Assembly (NCBI RefSeq): GCF_025506275.1 | Contig: NZ_QYCP01000096.1 | Coordinates: 232,349 to 296,348 of the forward strand | Direction: 5' to 3' | Source: Brevibacterium permense | GTDB lineage: Bacteria; Actinomycetota; Actinomycetes; Actinomycetales; Brevibacteriaceae | Length of the DNA stretch: 64,000 bases | Shown: in pieces, positions 35,446 through 43,927 of the stretch | How the letters are laid out: every line of letters begins with the position of its first letter | Position numbering within the stretch: the first letter of the stretch is position 1 | Program-made: the position numbers and the translations under genes | The notes under the pieces: generated by a model | Told to the model about the DNA's origin: nothing | The model's input: only the letters and a program-made list of their open reading frames with translations | Databases searched by the model: none

Positions 35446-35599
35446 ATCGCGAAACGCTCAGCGGAGATATCGCGAACTGCTCAACTGAAATACCGCGAAT
35501 TGCTCAATAGGAATATCGCGATCTGCTCAATAGGGTGGTAGATTCGGTCCGGGGCCGCGAAATGCACAGTGGGAATACTGCGATTTGCCCAATTGGTGG
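35446..35599. repeat. 23-bp tandem repeat array (six units in two blocks)
   Basis: Units beginning ATCGCGAA...GCTCA start at 35446, 35469, 35492 and 35515, exactly 23 bp apart; two more divergent units start at 35554 and 35577, again 23 bp apart, after a 16-bp interruption. A second word, GGTGGTAG, occurs at 35535 and 35595. As 23 is not a multiple of three, this is a DNA-level repeat and not a protein one. It lies in the 509-bp spacer 35421-35929, in which no gene is seen. The pattern resembles the multiple terminal repeats of IS21-type elements or iterons. Confidence 0.8.
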
Positions 35600-35929
35600 T
35601 AGTTTCGCGGCGGGAGAGTCCGCGATGAGACCTGGCGGATGGCAACTTCTACGATCGAAAGTAGGACGATCGAATCGTTCTGATTGTGTGAAATCAACGT
35701 CTTTACAGTCCAGGGTGAGGCAGGTTTGAGCTCTCTTGGATGTCAGCCATAGAGGGTTGAGAAACCTAGGCGCTGAGGATAGTAACCGCGATGACGACAC
35801 TGTGGGCGTACTATCGGATTCGGTGCGAAGGTGACTGGCCAGTCACTCGAAACCGAGTGGAATTGGCTAGAGGAATTTTTCGGTAGGCTGAGTACGGCAC
35901 TGAAAACTACCATTTCCGGGGGAGGCCGG

Positions 35930-36532
35930 TTGGGAAACCAACAAAATGGTCGCAGGATTGACGCTAGACGGAATCGAGCTCGGTTGCTTCGAGCCGCCGG
36001 CGAGGCCTTTCGTGATTCGAGAGAAGCGACCATGCCGGAAATTGCCGAGAAAGCAGAACTCTCGGTGGCCACTGCTTACCGATTCTTTCCCAGCCTGGAC
36101 GACCTGCGCAGTGAGTATCTGAGATCAGTGATCGAACAGCTCGCTGATTACAGTGAACGTTCGCAAGAGCAGGGGCGCCCGCTCTTCGACCAGGTGCTCG
36201 CCGAGTGGCTCAGATTGCAGGCGAAGTTCGGAGATGCGATCATCTCACTGCGGTCCAGTGAGGGCTACCTTACGAGGCTTCGAAGAGGGGAAGCCGTCAT
36301 TGCCACGACTCGCCGGGCGTGGGAAGAGCCCATTCGGCAGTTGCTTCGTGAGCTTGGAATTCAGCACATTCCGATTGACGAAGCACTCTATCTGCATAAC
36401 CTGCTGTTTGACCCCCGCGATGTCAAAGATCTCCGAACTCAGCTTGGCTGGACTGAGCATGAGATTCGACGGCGACTTACCAATAACTATTGCGAACTGC
36501 TTCGGTCGTGGACAAACGAAGCGGATGGCTGA
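35930..36532 (+). CDS. TetR-family transcriptional regulator
   Basis: A 200-residue regulator. Residues about 8-60 form the TetR helix-turn-helix (RIDARRNRARLLRAAGEAF...TMPEIAEKAELSVATAYRFFPSLDDL), the rest is a helical ligand domain. TTG at 35930 is chosen because GGGGGAGG stands directly before it; the frame continues up to GTG 35831, but that part is not TetR-like. It begins the less GC-rich island and may control the convergent symporter-aldolase genes. The ligand is unknown. Confidence 0.8.
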   Translation: MGNQQNGRRIDARRNRARLLRAAGEAFRDSREATMPEIAEKAELSVATAYRFFPSLDDLRSEYLRSVIEQLADYSERSQEQGRPLFDQVLAEWLRLQAKFGDAIISLRSSEGYLTRLRRGEAVIATTRRAWEEPIRQLLRELGIQHIPIDEALYLHNLLFDPRDVKDLRTQLGWTEHEIRRRLTNNYCELLRSWTNEADG

Positions 36533-36545
36533 GATGGGAATTTTT

Positions 36546-36584
36546 ATTGCTGTGACGGACCCATCCTGAACCCGTCACAGCAAT
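36546..36584. terminator. Hairpin between convergent tetR and symporter genes
   Basis: A perfect 13-bp stem ATTGCTGTGACGG / CCGTCACAGCAAT with a 13-nt loop lies 14 bp after the tetR stop. It is preceded by TTTTT, and no T-run follows in either reading direction. A shared terminator is the simplest explanation. Confidence 0.6.
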
Positions 36585-36632
36585 CTCTTGCACAGTTTTC
36601 GGCTTCGAAGCGAGCCGAAGTAGATCATACTG

Positions 36633-37886
36633 TCATTCAGAGTCCATGGTCAGAGATTTGGATCGCTTCGAGAACACCTTGCGATCCATATTCTTAGTTT
36701 GTGCCGCTACGGTGGCTGTGCCTGTGAGGTCGCCAGTGATGTTCAAGCCGGTATGAGCGACGTCGATGAGCGGCCATATGGCGGCAAGTAGAGGAATCAG
36801 GTCAAGAGGCATCCCCAGCGCTTGAAACAGCACGGCAGACATTACGATGCCTGCGCCGCGTACTCCGGCAGCCCCAATTGACAAGGCCAAGCCCAGCAAG
36901 ACGATTTGCGCTATGAGTCCGGCCGTGATTTCGATTCCAAACGCGTCCGCGGCGAAGATGGAGATGACTCCGAGCGCAACCGCGAAGCCATCCATATTCG
37001 CAGTGGCGCCGAATGGAATTGTGAAGCCATATATCTTGCGTGGTACGCCCATGTTTTCCTGGGCGACTTTCATTGACACGGGAATAGTGGCCGCACTACT
37101 CGATGTCGTCATGGCGAATACGGTCGACGGCCAAGCGTTGCGATAGAACCTCACTGGGTTCAGGCGAGCAGTAAAGAATAGGATCGTGGGATAGACCACC
37201 AGAGCGACTAGGACGATCCCGGCGAAGTCGGCAATTACGAATTTTGCCGCAGCGCCGAGCATTTCTGTTCCCGTTGTGCCAACGAGGACTGCTAGGAGGG
37301 CGAAAACACCGTATGGTGATGTCCATATGATCATGTTCGTCAGTCGAAGCATGATCTCGGTTCCTTCGCGTACAAGGGCGAAAGCCCTCGGCAGTTTCGT
37401 TTCTCCAATGAGCAGCATCGCGACTCCGAAGAGTACTGTCCCGATGATGATGGGGATCATATCCATGTTCGCCATCGCATTGAATAAGTTATCGGGAACC
37501 CAGCCCAGCAGTTGCTCGGCGACGTCATAGTCCTCCGGCGCAACATCTTCTTTCTGGATCTCATCGAGGCTCAGACCAACACCAGGTCTGATCAGCAGTG
37601 CCATTCCGACTCCCGCCGCCGAAGCGAGAATCGAAGTTCCTGTGAGGTATCCGAAGAATCGTGCTCCAACGCTTCCGAGCTCCTTGACCGAAGTCATCTG
37701 AAGCACTCCAGAAAGCAGAGTTGCGATAACCAACGGAACGACGAGGAACTTGAGCAGGCGAAGAAATATTTGTCCGATGGGATCGAGGTACGCCGCATAG
37801 TCTTGAAGTAGAATTCCGGCGACTATTCCGAGCGCGGCCCCGATCAATACCTGAACGTGCAACTTTCGGCTGAACCACCACTTCAT
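36633..37886 (-). CDS. Dicarboxylate/amino acid:cation symporter (DAACS family)
   Basis: A 417-residue secondary transporter of the GltP/DctA type with eight or more spans. The serine-rich re-entrant loop (FAMTTSSSAATIPVSM, about residues 268-283), PFGATANMDGFA (about 301-312) and DVAHTGLNITGDLTGTATVA near the C-terminus are the conserved substrate- and sodium-binding blocks. The Arg/Asp positions of helix 8 that separate glutamate, C4-dicarboxylate and neutral substrates differ from the classical forms, as TGLNITGD replaces the usual RTxxNVxGD, so the substrate may be unusual. It lies 43 bp after the RraA-like gene on the same strand. Confidence 0.87.
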   Translation of the reverse strand: MKWWFSRKLHVQVLIGAALGIVAGILLQDYAAYLDPIGQIFLRLLKFLVVPLVIATLLSGVLQMTSVKELGSVGARFFGYLTGTSILASAAGVGMALLIRPGVGLSLDEIQKEDVAPEDYDVAEQLLGWVPDNLFNAMANMDMIPIIIGTVLFGVAMLLIGETKLPRAFALVREGTEIMLRLTNMIIWTSPYGVFALLAVLVGTTGTEMLGAAAKFVIADFAGIVLVALVVYPTILFFTARLNPVRFYRNAWPSTVFAMTTSSSAATIPVSMKVAQENMGVPRKIYGFTIPFGATANMDGFAVALGVISIFAADAFGIEITAGLIAQIVLLGLALSIGAAGVRGAGIVMSAVLFQALGMPLDLIPLLAAIWPLIDVAHTGLNITGDLTGTATVAAQTKNMDRKVFSKRSKSLTMDSE

Positions 37887-37929
37887 TGGCTTCTCCTATT
37901 CTGTGAAGTCTTCATTGACTCTGACCGAA

Positions 37930-38574
37930 TCAGTGCAGGCCCAGTAAGTCGGCAGTTGTAGCCCCGTCGGCTATCTGACGCACCCAGCCATCTTCGGTCT
38001 CTTCCTTCGTTTTAGCCGCTTCGAGCACACTGTCGACTGTCGATTGTGGAACCGCTACGACTCCATCGCGGTCGCCGACGATCATGTCGCCGGTTGCGAT
38101 TTGGACTCCATCGATGGTGACTTCCGTTCCGATGACTCCTTTGTCAGCTTTCGCGGTTCCTTTGATCGATAGCGCTTTGGCGAACACAGGGAATCCGAGT
38201 CCGACGACCGTGTTGGAATCTCGGACCGCTCCGTTGATGACGACTCCTGCAAGCTCCCGATGCATCGCTGCCGCGGTGAGCACGTCTCCCCAGACTCCGG
38301 CCTCTTTCCAGCCGAATGCGTCAACCACAAGCACATCGCCTGGATTGGCTTCAAGCAGTGCGAGGTGAAGGGCTCGGTTGTCTCCCGGCCGTGTGAGAAC
38401 GGTAAGAGCGCGTCCAGCTAGACGAGACGAAGCGTCGAGAGGTTTTACCTCGTGAGATAGTGCGCCAACCTTGCCCTGCGCTTCGTGCACTGTTGCGGCT
38501 CCCAGCCGCTTCAGGGTTTCAGCAATGGCTTCCTGCGAAGAATGTTGGCTGGTCTCGTGTTTTGTCGCGGTCAT
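37930..38574 (-). CDS. RraA-family protein, 4-hydroxy-4-methyl-2-oxoglutarate-type aldolase
   Basis: A 214-residue RraA/HMG-aldolase fold protein. Recognisable are GDVLVVDAFGWKEAGVWGDVLTAAA, the GAVRDSNTV motif with Arg-Asp for metal and substrate, and GDMIVGDRDGVVAVP. Aldolase members split 4-hydroxy-4-methyl-2-oxoglutarate or related 2-oxo acids into pyruvate and a second keto acid; others bind RNase E, which is unlikely here. The ATG at 38574 follows GGAGGA. It is divergent from an aminotransferase and upstream of the symporter, which suggests a catabolic role for a transported amino acid. Confidence 0.82.
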   Translation of the reverse strand: MTATKHETSQHSSQEAIAETLKRLGAATVHEAQGKVGALSHEVKPLDASSRLAGRALTVLTRPGDNRALHLALLEANPGDVLVVDAFGWKEAGVWGDVLTAAAMHRELAGVVINGAVRDSNTVVGLGFPVFAKALSIKGTAKADKGVIGTEVTIDGVQIATGDMIVGDRDGVVAVPQSTVDSVLEAAKTKEETEDGWVRQIADGATTADLLGLH

Positions 38575-38689
38575 TGGTCCTCCAGCGAATAAGTCATCTG
38601 TTGTGCCCACACTTGATAAGTGAGAGTTGTGTCGCAAATGAGATGATACTCTACTTTACGTAATGCACAACACATTTTCGAGGAGTGAC

Positions 38690-39853
38690 GTGAACTTCAG
38701 TTGTTCTACTGGCCTGGACCGTGTTCGGCGAACGTCGAAGCGGCCGGCCGGAACCGTACCCAGTGGCGATGCAGTCGACTTATCTATGGGTGAGCCTGAC
38801 TTTTCAGCCCCCGTGGCTGTGGTTGACGCGATGCGCTCAGCAGTGCAGGACGGCTACAGCCACTATGGGGACCTAAATGGAGATCCGGAGTTGCGAAAGG
38901 AAATAGCTCGACAGTCCACATTGCGTTCGAACCAAAAAGTGGTGCCGGCGCAGGTATCGATCGGGCATGGGGCGACTGGAGTGCTCGCATCATTGGTGCT
39001 GGCTCTTGTCAGCCCCGGTGATCGCGTCGTCATACCGGAACCGACCTATTCGCTATACAGCGATCTAGTTGAGATGGTGGGCGGCCAAGTGATTTGGGTC
39101 CCCCTGCAAAGCGACCTCCAGCTCGATGTGCCTGCAATATTGTCTGCTGCGCGTGGGGCCAAGTTGCTCATTCTTTGTAACCCTGGGAACCCGACCGGCG
39201 CTGTATTTCCCCAGGAAGACCTAAGGGCTATAGGCAAGGGGTTGCAAGGATCGGAGACTGTCGTTGTCAGTGACGAGGCGTACTCTGCCTTTACTTATGG
39301 AGCAGATCTCACCTCGGCGATTTCCGTTCCTGAACTGACCGAACGTGTTGTAGTCGTTGACACTCTTTCGAAGTCCTTTGCTCTCACCGGGTTTCGGCTG
39401 GGATGGTCGATAGCGCCTCCTGCTATAGCCGCAGCGATATCTCAGGTCAGCCGGATGATCGCGGGCGCTCCTAACGCCGCTGTGCAGCGAGCTGCAATTG
39501 TCGCGCTCAGGCAAGGTCATAGCCTCTATTCAAATATGCAGGATGAGTACTCCCGACGACGCGAGTTTGTCGTTACACACCTGTCGAAGGTCCAGGGAGT
39601 GTCGTTCGAGGCTCCGCAGGGCGCGTTCTACGCGTTTTTCAAACACGGAGTTGGCGCGACCTCCGATGAAGTTCGTCTTCACTTGGCGAATGCAGGAGTT
39701 CTACTGCGTTCGGGCAGTGAGTATGGAGCGTCTGGAGAAGGCTACCTGCGTATGTCTTTTGCTGCTTCTTTGGGCGAAATTGCCAAGGGGATCGACCGGA
39801 TCGCACTGGGCCTTGGTCAGATGGGTGTCGACGATCGCCCTCATTCGATCTAA
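38690..39853 (+). CDS. PLP-dependent aminotransferase, class I/II
   Basis: A 387-residue fold-type I aminotransferase. Visible are VDLSMGEPDFSAP, the PLP-phosphate loop HGATGVLASLVLAL, CNPGNPTGAVF (Asn), VSDEAYSAF (Asp and Tyr) and the lysine site DTLSKSFALTGFRLGW (Lys about residue 235), then Arg near the end in YLRMSFAAS. GTG at 38690 follows AGGAG and is preferred to ATG 38663. It is divergent from the RraA-like aldolase; the 115-bp gap contains a short inverted repeat CACTT-GAT-AAGTG (38610-38622) as possible operator. The amino donor is not known; a 4-hydroxy-glutamate-like compound would fit the neighbours. Confidence 0.85.
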   Translation: MNFSCSTGLDRVRRTSKRPAGTVPSGDAVDLSMGEPDFSAPVAVVDAMRSAVQDGYSHYGDLNGDPELRKEIARQSTLRSNQKVVPAQVSIGHGATGVLASLVLALVSPGDRVVIPEPTYSLYSDLVEMVGGQVIWVPLQSDLQLDVPAILSAARGAKLLILCNPGNPTGAVFPQEDLRAIGKGLQGSETVVVSDEAYSAFTYGADLTSAISVPELTERVVVVDTLSKSFALTGFRLGWSIAPPAIAAAISQVSRMIAGAPNAAVQRAAIVALRQGHSLYSNMQDEYSRRREFVVTHLSKVQGVSFEAPQGAFYAFFKHGVGATSDEVRLHLANAGVLLRSGSEYGASGEGYLRMSFAASLGEIAKGIDRIALGLGQMGVDDRPHSI

Positions 39854-39997
39854 GGCGTGATTTGCAGTGCTCGTGCAGGAAACCGGTCGACCGCCTCGGC
39901 GGGGTCGATGTTGCGGTGGGCGGAACTCAGTGCACATTGCGCGAATTCTCGGGTCGGTGATGGTCACAAAATCGCGCAGAACGGGCATGATGGCCTT

Positions 39998-41800
39998 ATG
40001 ACCACAGATATGGATATTGCGCTCAGCGCCGAGCTCGATCCCATCGTCGACATCGCCGCTGGGCTGGGTCTCGACGCGCAGGACATCATTCCCCACGGAT
40101 GGACGAAGGCGAAGGTGCCCATCGACGTCCTCGATCGGGCGGCCGAGTCCGCCACCGACGGTCGACTCATCCTCGTCACTGCCATGAGCCCGACTCCTGC
40201 CGGCGAAGGGAAGACCACGACGAGCATCGGCTTGGTCGACGGACTCAACGAGCTCGCACGGGCGAAGCCCGAGGTCGGCAAGGCCGTGCTGGCGCTGCGG
40301 GAGCCGAGCATGGGCCCGGTCTTCGGAATGAAGGGCGGGGCGGCCGGAGGCGGATACGCGCAGGTCGTGCCGATGGAGGACATCAACCTCCACTTCACCG
40401 GCGACTTCGCGGCCATCGCGGCGGCGAACAACCTCGCCGCGACGATGCTCGACAACCACATCCACTTCGGCAACAGCCTCGATGTCGATCCGCGGCGCAT
40501 CCACCTCCGCCGCGTCGTTGACCTCAACGACCGGGCGCTGCGCGGAGTCGTCGTCGGACTCGGCGGACTCAACGGGGGCGTGCCCCGCGAGGATGCCTTC
40601 GACATCGTCGTGGCCAGCGAGGTCATGGCGGTGTTCTGCCTGGCCACCTCGTTGGCCGACCTCAAGGACCGGCTGGGACGGATCGTGCTCGCCCACAGCC
40701 GATCGCGCGAACCCATCACCGTGGCCGACATCGGGGCAGCGGGCGCGATGACCGCGCTGCTGCGCAATGCTTTGGCGCCGAACCTCGTGCAGACCCTGGA
40801 GCATTCGCCGGCGTTCATCCACGGCGGGCCGTTCGCGAACATCGCCCACGGATGCAATAGCCTCCTTGCGACGAAGGCCGGGCTGGCGCTGGGCGACTGG
40901 GTCGTCACGGAGGCCGGCTTCGGTGCCGACCTCGGGGCCGAGAAGTTTCTCGACATCAAGTGCCGCACCGCCGGGATCTGGCCCTCTGCCGTGGTCGTCG
41001 TCGCGACGCTGCGAGCACTGAAGTACCACGGGGGAGTCGACGTTGCCGATGTGAACTCAACGAATGTGTCTGCCGTGATCGGCGGAATGAGCAACCTCGA
41101 GCTGCACTGTCGGAACCTGCGTGAGATCTACGGACTGACACCGGTCGTGTGCTTCAACCGGTTCCCCACGGACACTGACGAGGAGATGTCCGCGGCGATC
41201 TCGCATTTGGACGGGATCGGGGTTGCGGCCGTCGAGTCGAGGCACTGGGCCGATGGTGGCAAGGGTGCGCTTGCCCTGGCCGAGGCGGTCGTCGAGGCCG
41301 CGGGCGGACGCGCCGGCGACGGCGGTGGCGATGGCACGGCCGGACCTGCCGTCGACGACGGTTCGGTCTTCGTCGCCGGCACCGCCTCCGGGGATGCCGA
41401 GGCTCCTGTTGTCGATCCTGCGTCGCGGGCGCGTTACAGCTACGACCTCGACCTGCCGCTCGAAGACAAGATCCGAACCATCGCGCAGCGGATCTATCAG
41501 GCGAAAGATGTCGATCTGCCGGCGAAGGTCAAGCGGAAGCTGCGTCAGTTCACCGAAGAGGGCTACGGCGATGCTCCCGTGTGCATCGCGAAGACGCAGT
41601 ATTCGCTGTCGACGGATGCGAGCCTGCGCGGGGCGCCTACCGACCACATCATCGAGGTCAGGGATGTGCGGCTCTCGGCCGGCGCCGGGTTCATCGTCGT
41701 CATCGCCGGCGACATCATGACGATGCCGGGCCTGCCGCGCGAACCCTCAGCGCTGAAGATCGACGTCACCGAGGACGGCAACATCACCGGCCTCTTCTGA
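39998..41800 (+). CDS. fhs: Formate-tetrahydrofolate ligase
   Basis: A 600-residue enzyme that makes 10-formyl-THF from formate, THF and ATP. The P-loop TPAGEGKTTTSIGLVDGL, REPSMGPVFGMKGGAAGGGYAQVVPMEDINLHFTGD and the C-terminal GDIMTMPGLPREPSA are unmistakable. Bacterial homologues have about 555-560 residues; the surplus is a Gly/Asp/Ala-rich insert around residues 432-476, just before YSYDLDLPLEDKIRTIA. ATG 39998 is chosen because it begins the family sequence; the ribosome site is weak. It converges on a small monooxygenase-like gene across palindrome copy 2. Confidence 0.92.
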   Translation: MTTDMDIALSAELDPIVDIAAGLGLDAQDIIPHGWTKAKVPIDVLDRAAESATDGRLILVTAMSPTPAGEGKTTTSIGLVDGLNELARAKPEVGKAVLALREPSMGPVFGMKGGAAGGGYAQVVPMEDINLHFTGDFAAIAAANNLAATMLDNHIHFGNSLDVDPRRIHLRRVVDLNDRALRGVVVGLGGLNGGVPREDAFDIVVASEVMAVFCLATSLADLKDRLGRIVLAHSRSREPITVADIGAAGAMTALLRNALAPNLVQTLEHSPAFIHGGPFANIAHGCNSLLATKAGLALGDWVVTEAGFGADLGAEKFLDIKCRTAGIWPSAVVVVATLRALKYHGGVDVADVNSTNVSAVIGGMSNLELHCRNLREIYGLTPVVCFNRFPTDTDEEMSAAISHLDGIGVAAVESRHWADGGKGALALAEAVVEAAGGRAGDGGGDGTAGPAVDDGSVFVAGTASGDAEAPVVDPASRARYSYDLDLPLEDKIRTIAQRIYQAKDVDLPAKVKRKLRQFTEEGYGDAPVCIAKTQYSLSTDASLRGAPTDHIIEVRDVRLSAGAGFIVVIAGDIMTMPGLPREPSALKIDVTEDGNITGLF

Positions 41801-41808
41801 GACCTTCC

Positions 41809-41870
41809 TTACTACCTGACGGCGGCCCAGCAACCTCGCGCGAGGTTGCTGGGCCGCCGTCAGGTAGTAA
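41809..41870. repeat. Palindromic repeat element, copy 2
   Basis: A perfect 62-bp palindrome: 31-bp arms with no loop, TTACTACCTGACGGCGGCCC... meeting at CTCGC|GCGAG. The right flank is TTGGGG, as in copies 1 and 3. It lies 8 bp after the fhs stop and 19 bp before the end of the convergent gene and could act as a two-way terminator here. Confidence 0.9.
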
Positions 41871-41889
41871 TTGGGGCATTGGTGACGTG

Positions 41890-42450
41890 TCAGCGAGGTC
41901 TGTGCAACCAGGGGCGCAGCAGTCGAGTGCTCACCGGCAGGAAGATGTAGGTCATCAGCGGCGTGAGAATGCAGATGTTGAGGAGCACGGCGAGGACCTT
42001 CGGCCAGCTCTCCAGGTGAGGCATGAGGAGGAACGTCGAGAGCAGACTGAGCGGGAAGAACGGCAGGAAGATGCTCACTGCCTGCTTCCACCTCGGCGGG
42101 ACGACCGTCTCCGGGATAGTGACGGACTCCTCCCCGTGCGGTTCGAACCAGCCCTCGATGCCGGTTCTGTGCTCGACCCGAGTGGTCTCGACGATTTCGG
42201 CTGCGCTTTCGATCCACCACCGACGGTCTTCGGATTCGTCCCATGCCCGCAGCGATTTCGCATCGGAGAACCGGTACAGCACGTGCCATTCGTTGGAGTC
42301 CGGTGAGGTTCGCACCCATCCCGATCCCAGGTAGCCGTCGCGTTCACGGGCCAGCTCCTGGCCAGCCTGCACCCAGGCGTTGAAACGCCGGTGGTTGTCT
42401 GGGCGGACCGTGCGGGCGATCGAGACGGTGACGGCAGAATGTTGAGGCAT
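41890..42450 (-). CDS. Antibiotic biosynthesis monooxygenase-like (ABM) domain protein with two C-terminal membrane spans
   Basis: A 186-residue protein. The first ~100 residues (VTVSIARTVRPDNHRRFNAWVQAGQELARERDGYLGSGWVRT...WHVLYRFSDAKSLRAWDES) form the ferredoxin-like ABM fold. They are followed by a linker and two hydrophobic spans (about residues 125-145 and 155-175), so the domain is tethered to the membrane. Such two-part proteins are common in actinobacteria and have no settled function. It is codirectional with the SRPBCC gene, 48 bp away. Confidence 0.75.
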   Translation of the reverse strand: MPQHSAVTVSIARTVRPDNHRRFNAWVQAGQELARERDGYLGSGWVRTSPDSNEWHVLYRFSDAKSLRAWDESEDRRWWIESAAEIVETTRVEHRTGIEGWFEPHGEESVTIPETVVPPRWKQAVSIFLPFFPLSLLSTFLLMPHLESWPKVLAVLLNICILTPLMTYIFLPVSTRLLRPWLHRPR

Positions 42451-42498
42451 GGTGGAAATCTTATGTGACCGTCTGCCGCAGCAGATTCCGCGGATGCC

Positions 42499-42966
42499 CT
42501 AGCGCGCTTCGATGACCTGCTTGATCGCAGCGAGGGTCTGGGGAATGCCGGTGTGCGCAGAGGCCGTTCGTGCGGCAATCTCCTCGGACGCTCGTTCACC
42601 GTACTTCTCTGCGAAGAACTCCTGCCCCTCCGGCAGGAACTCCCACGATTCGGTGAGCAGCGTGCCTCCGTCTGCGTCCTGCACACTGTAGGTCCAGTTG
42701 ACTCGGCCGGGTCCCACGCTCCATCCGAACCTCCGTCCTTCGTCGGCGAGGACGACGCGGCTGCGGGTCTGCCATTCTCGGTCAGGGGTGACGTTGCGCC
42801 CGGTGAACCAGGCACCTGCCCGTGGGCCGTCGCCGTCGTCCCACCAGCACTCTCGGCAGACCGGCGACCATTCTCCGGTTCTGGTCACGTCCGCAACGGT
42901 CCGGTAGACCGTCATCGGGTCGGCGTCGATGTGGATGGAATCTGCGAAGGTGAGAGACTCAGTCAT
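42499..42966 (-). CDS. SRPBCC (polyketide cyclase-like) family protein
   Basis: A 155-residue START-like fold: MTESLTFADSIHIDADPMTVYRTVADVTRTGEWSPV is the typical N-terminus, then FTGRNVTPDREWQTRSRVV and RFGWSVGPGRVNWTYSV. Members bind hydrophobic ligands or lipids in an internal cavity. ATG 42966 starts the conserved part; ATGs at 42987 and 42975 precede it in the same frame, none with a clear ribosome site. CRECWWDD is an unusual cysteine-containing stretch. No specific role can be given. Confidence 0.75.
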   Translation of the reverse strand: MTESLTFADSIHIDADPMTVYRTVADVTRTGEWSPVCRECWWDDGDGPRAGAWFTGRNVTPDREWQTRSRVVLADEGRRFGWSVGPGRVNWTYSVQDADGGTLLTESWEFLPEGQEFFAEKYGERASEEIAARTASAHTGIPQTLAAIKQVIEAR

Positions 42967-43039
42967 GCCGGTCATCATAGTGATCATCGGGCCAGCGCGA
43001 GAGACCTCTCAAGCTGCGGTCGGGCCGGCATATGACCGG

Positions 43040-43828
43040 TCAGGGCCAGTCTCCGGTGGGACCGGTGACGCGGGCGAACACGTGGTCGAGGGACTCGGTC
43101 AGTGAGTTGCGGTTAGCCTCGTCCATCCACTCGTGATTGAGCATCTCGTTGAGACCGCCCGGGGTTTCATGGGCGGCGACGAGGTCGTGGATGGGATCAT
43201 CCGTCTGGGCGAGTGTGGTGCCGAGGCCGACGAACTGGCCGCGGATGAAGTGATCGGCGTCCTCCTGATTCCAGCCACGGTCGACGAGCCACGCGGTGAT
43301 CGTCTGCAGGAACGCGAAGTGCGCCGACATCGTCGCCGTCACCGCCGAGAGCGTGGAGAACATCGTCTCATCCTCAGCGGTCACCGATCCGCCGAGGTGG
43401 CTCAGCAGCTCTTCGACCGCGTCATCGGCTGGGAATACGGCGGTGACGCCCTTGCGCTCGCGGACGGCGGGCAGAGGAATGATCCGCACGATCGTCGGGG
43501 AGCGCGGAAGGTGATCGGCGAGTCGGTCCGTTGCGACGCCGGCGACCGCGCTGACCAGGGCTTTCTCGACGGGAATGTCGAGATCGTCCAGGACTGAATC
43601 CGTCTGCTGCGGCAGCACCGCGAGAACGATGAGGTCACTGCGGTCGACGACGTCCTGATTGCTCTGGCAGATCGTGGCGGACTCGAGGGAACCGGCGAGT
43701 CTCGATGCGCGTGCGGCATTGCGCGGGGAGAGGAAGATCTCGAGGTCGGTTTTCGCTTCGCTGGCGGCAAGGCCCTCGACCATCGCCGAGGCGATCTCTC
43801 CGACTCCGATGAAACCGATGCGTGTCAT
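43040..43828 (-). CDS. Pyrroline-5-carboxylate reductase-like NAD(P) oxidoreductase
   Basis: A 262-residue protein with an N-terminal Rossmann fold (RIGFIGVGEIASAMVEGL) and a ProC-like arrangement: DVVDRSDLIVLAVLPQQ, SAVAGVATDRLADHLP and IVRIIPLPAVRERKGVTAVFP. In true ProC the C-terminal dimer domain ends with HxSPGGTT; here HETPGGLNEMLNHEW is a partial match. It may reduce another imine or a related substrate. A GAGGAGGAG precedes the ATG. It is not linked to proline genes. Confidence 0.78.
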   Translation of the reverse strand: MTRIGFIGVGEIASAMVEGLAASEAKTDLEIFLSPRNAARASRLAGSLESATICQSNQDVVDRSDLIVLAVLPQQTDSVLDDLDIPVEKALVSAVAGVATDRLADHLPRSPTIVRIIPLPAVRERKGVTAVFPADDAVEELLSHLGGSVTAEDETMFSTLSAVTATMSAHFAFLQTITAWLVDRGWNQEDADHFIRGQFVGLGTTLAQTDDPIHDLVAAHETPGGLNEMLNHEWMDEANRNSLTESLDHVFARVTGPTGDWP

Positions 43829-43927
43829 GTGCTCCTCCTCGAGCGGTGTGTATCTGTTCGTATTCTGTCATCGGCTGAGGAGTCCATCGGTGATGATGGT
43901 GAAAACAGACGACCGTGATGTCGCCTA

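Noticed and set aside
35446..35599. 23-bp repeats considered as CRISPR.
   Set aside because: The units are directly adjacent, with no unique spacers between them, and are degenerate.
37930..38574. RraA-like protein as regulator of ribonuclease activity.
   Set aside because: RNase E regulation by RraA is a feature of gamma-proteobacteria; motifs and neighbours (symporter, aminotransferase) fit the aldolase branch better.
41809..41870. Palindrome copy 2 only as intrinsic terminator of fhs.
   Set aside because: It may well act so, but the same element occurs between divergent genes at 19537, so the family needs another explanation.
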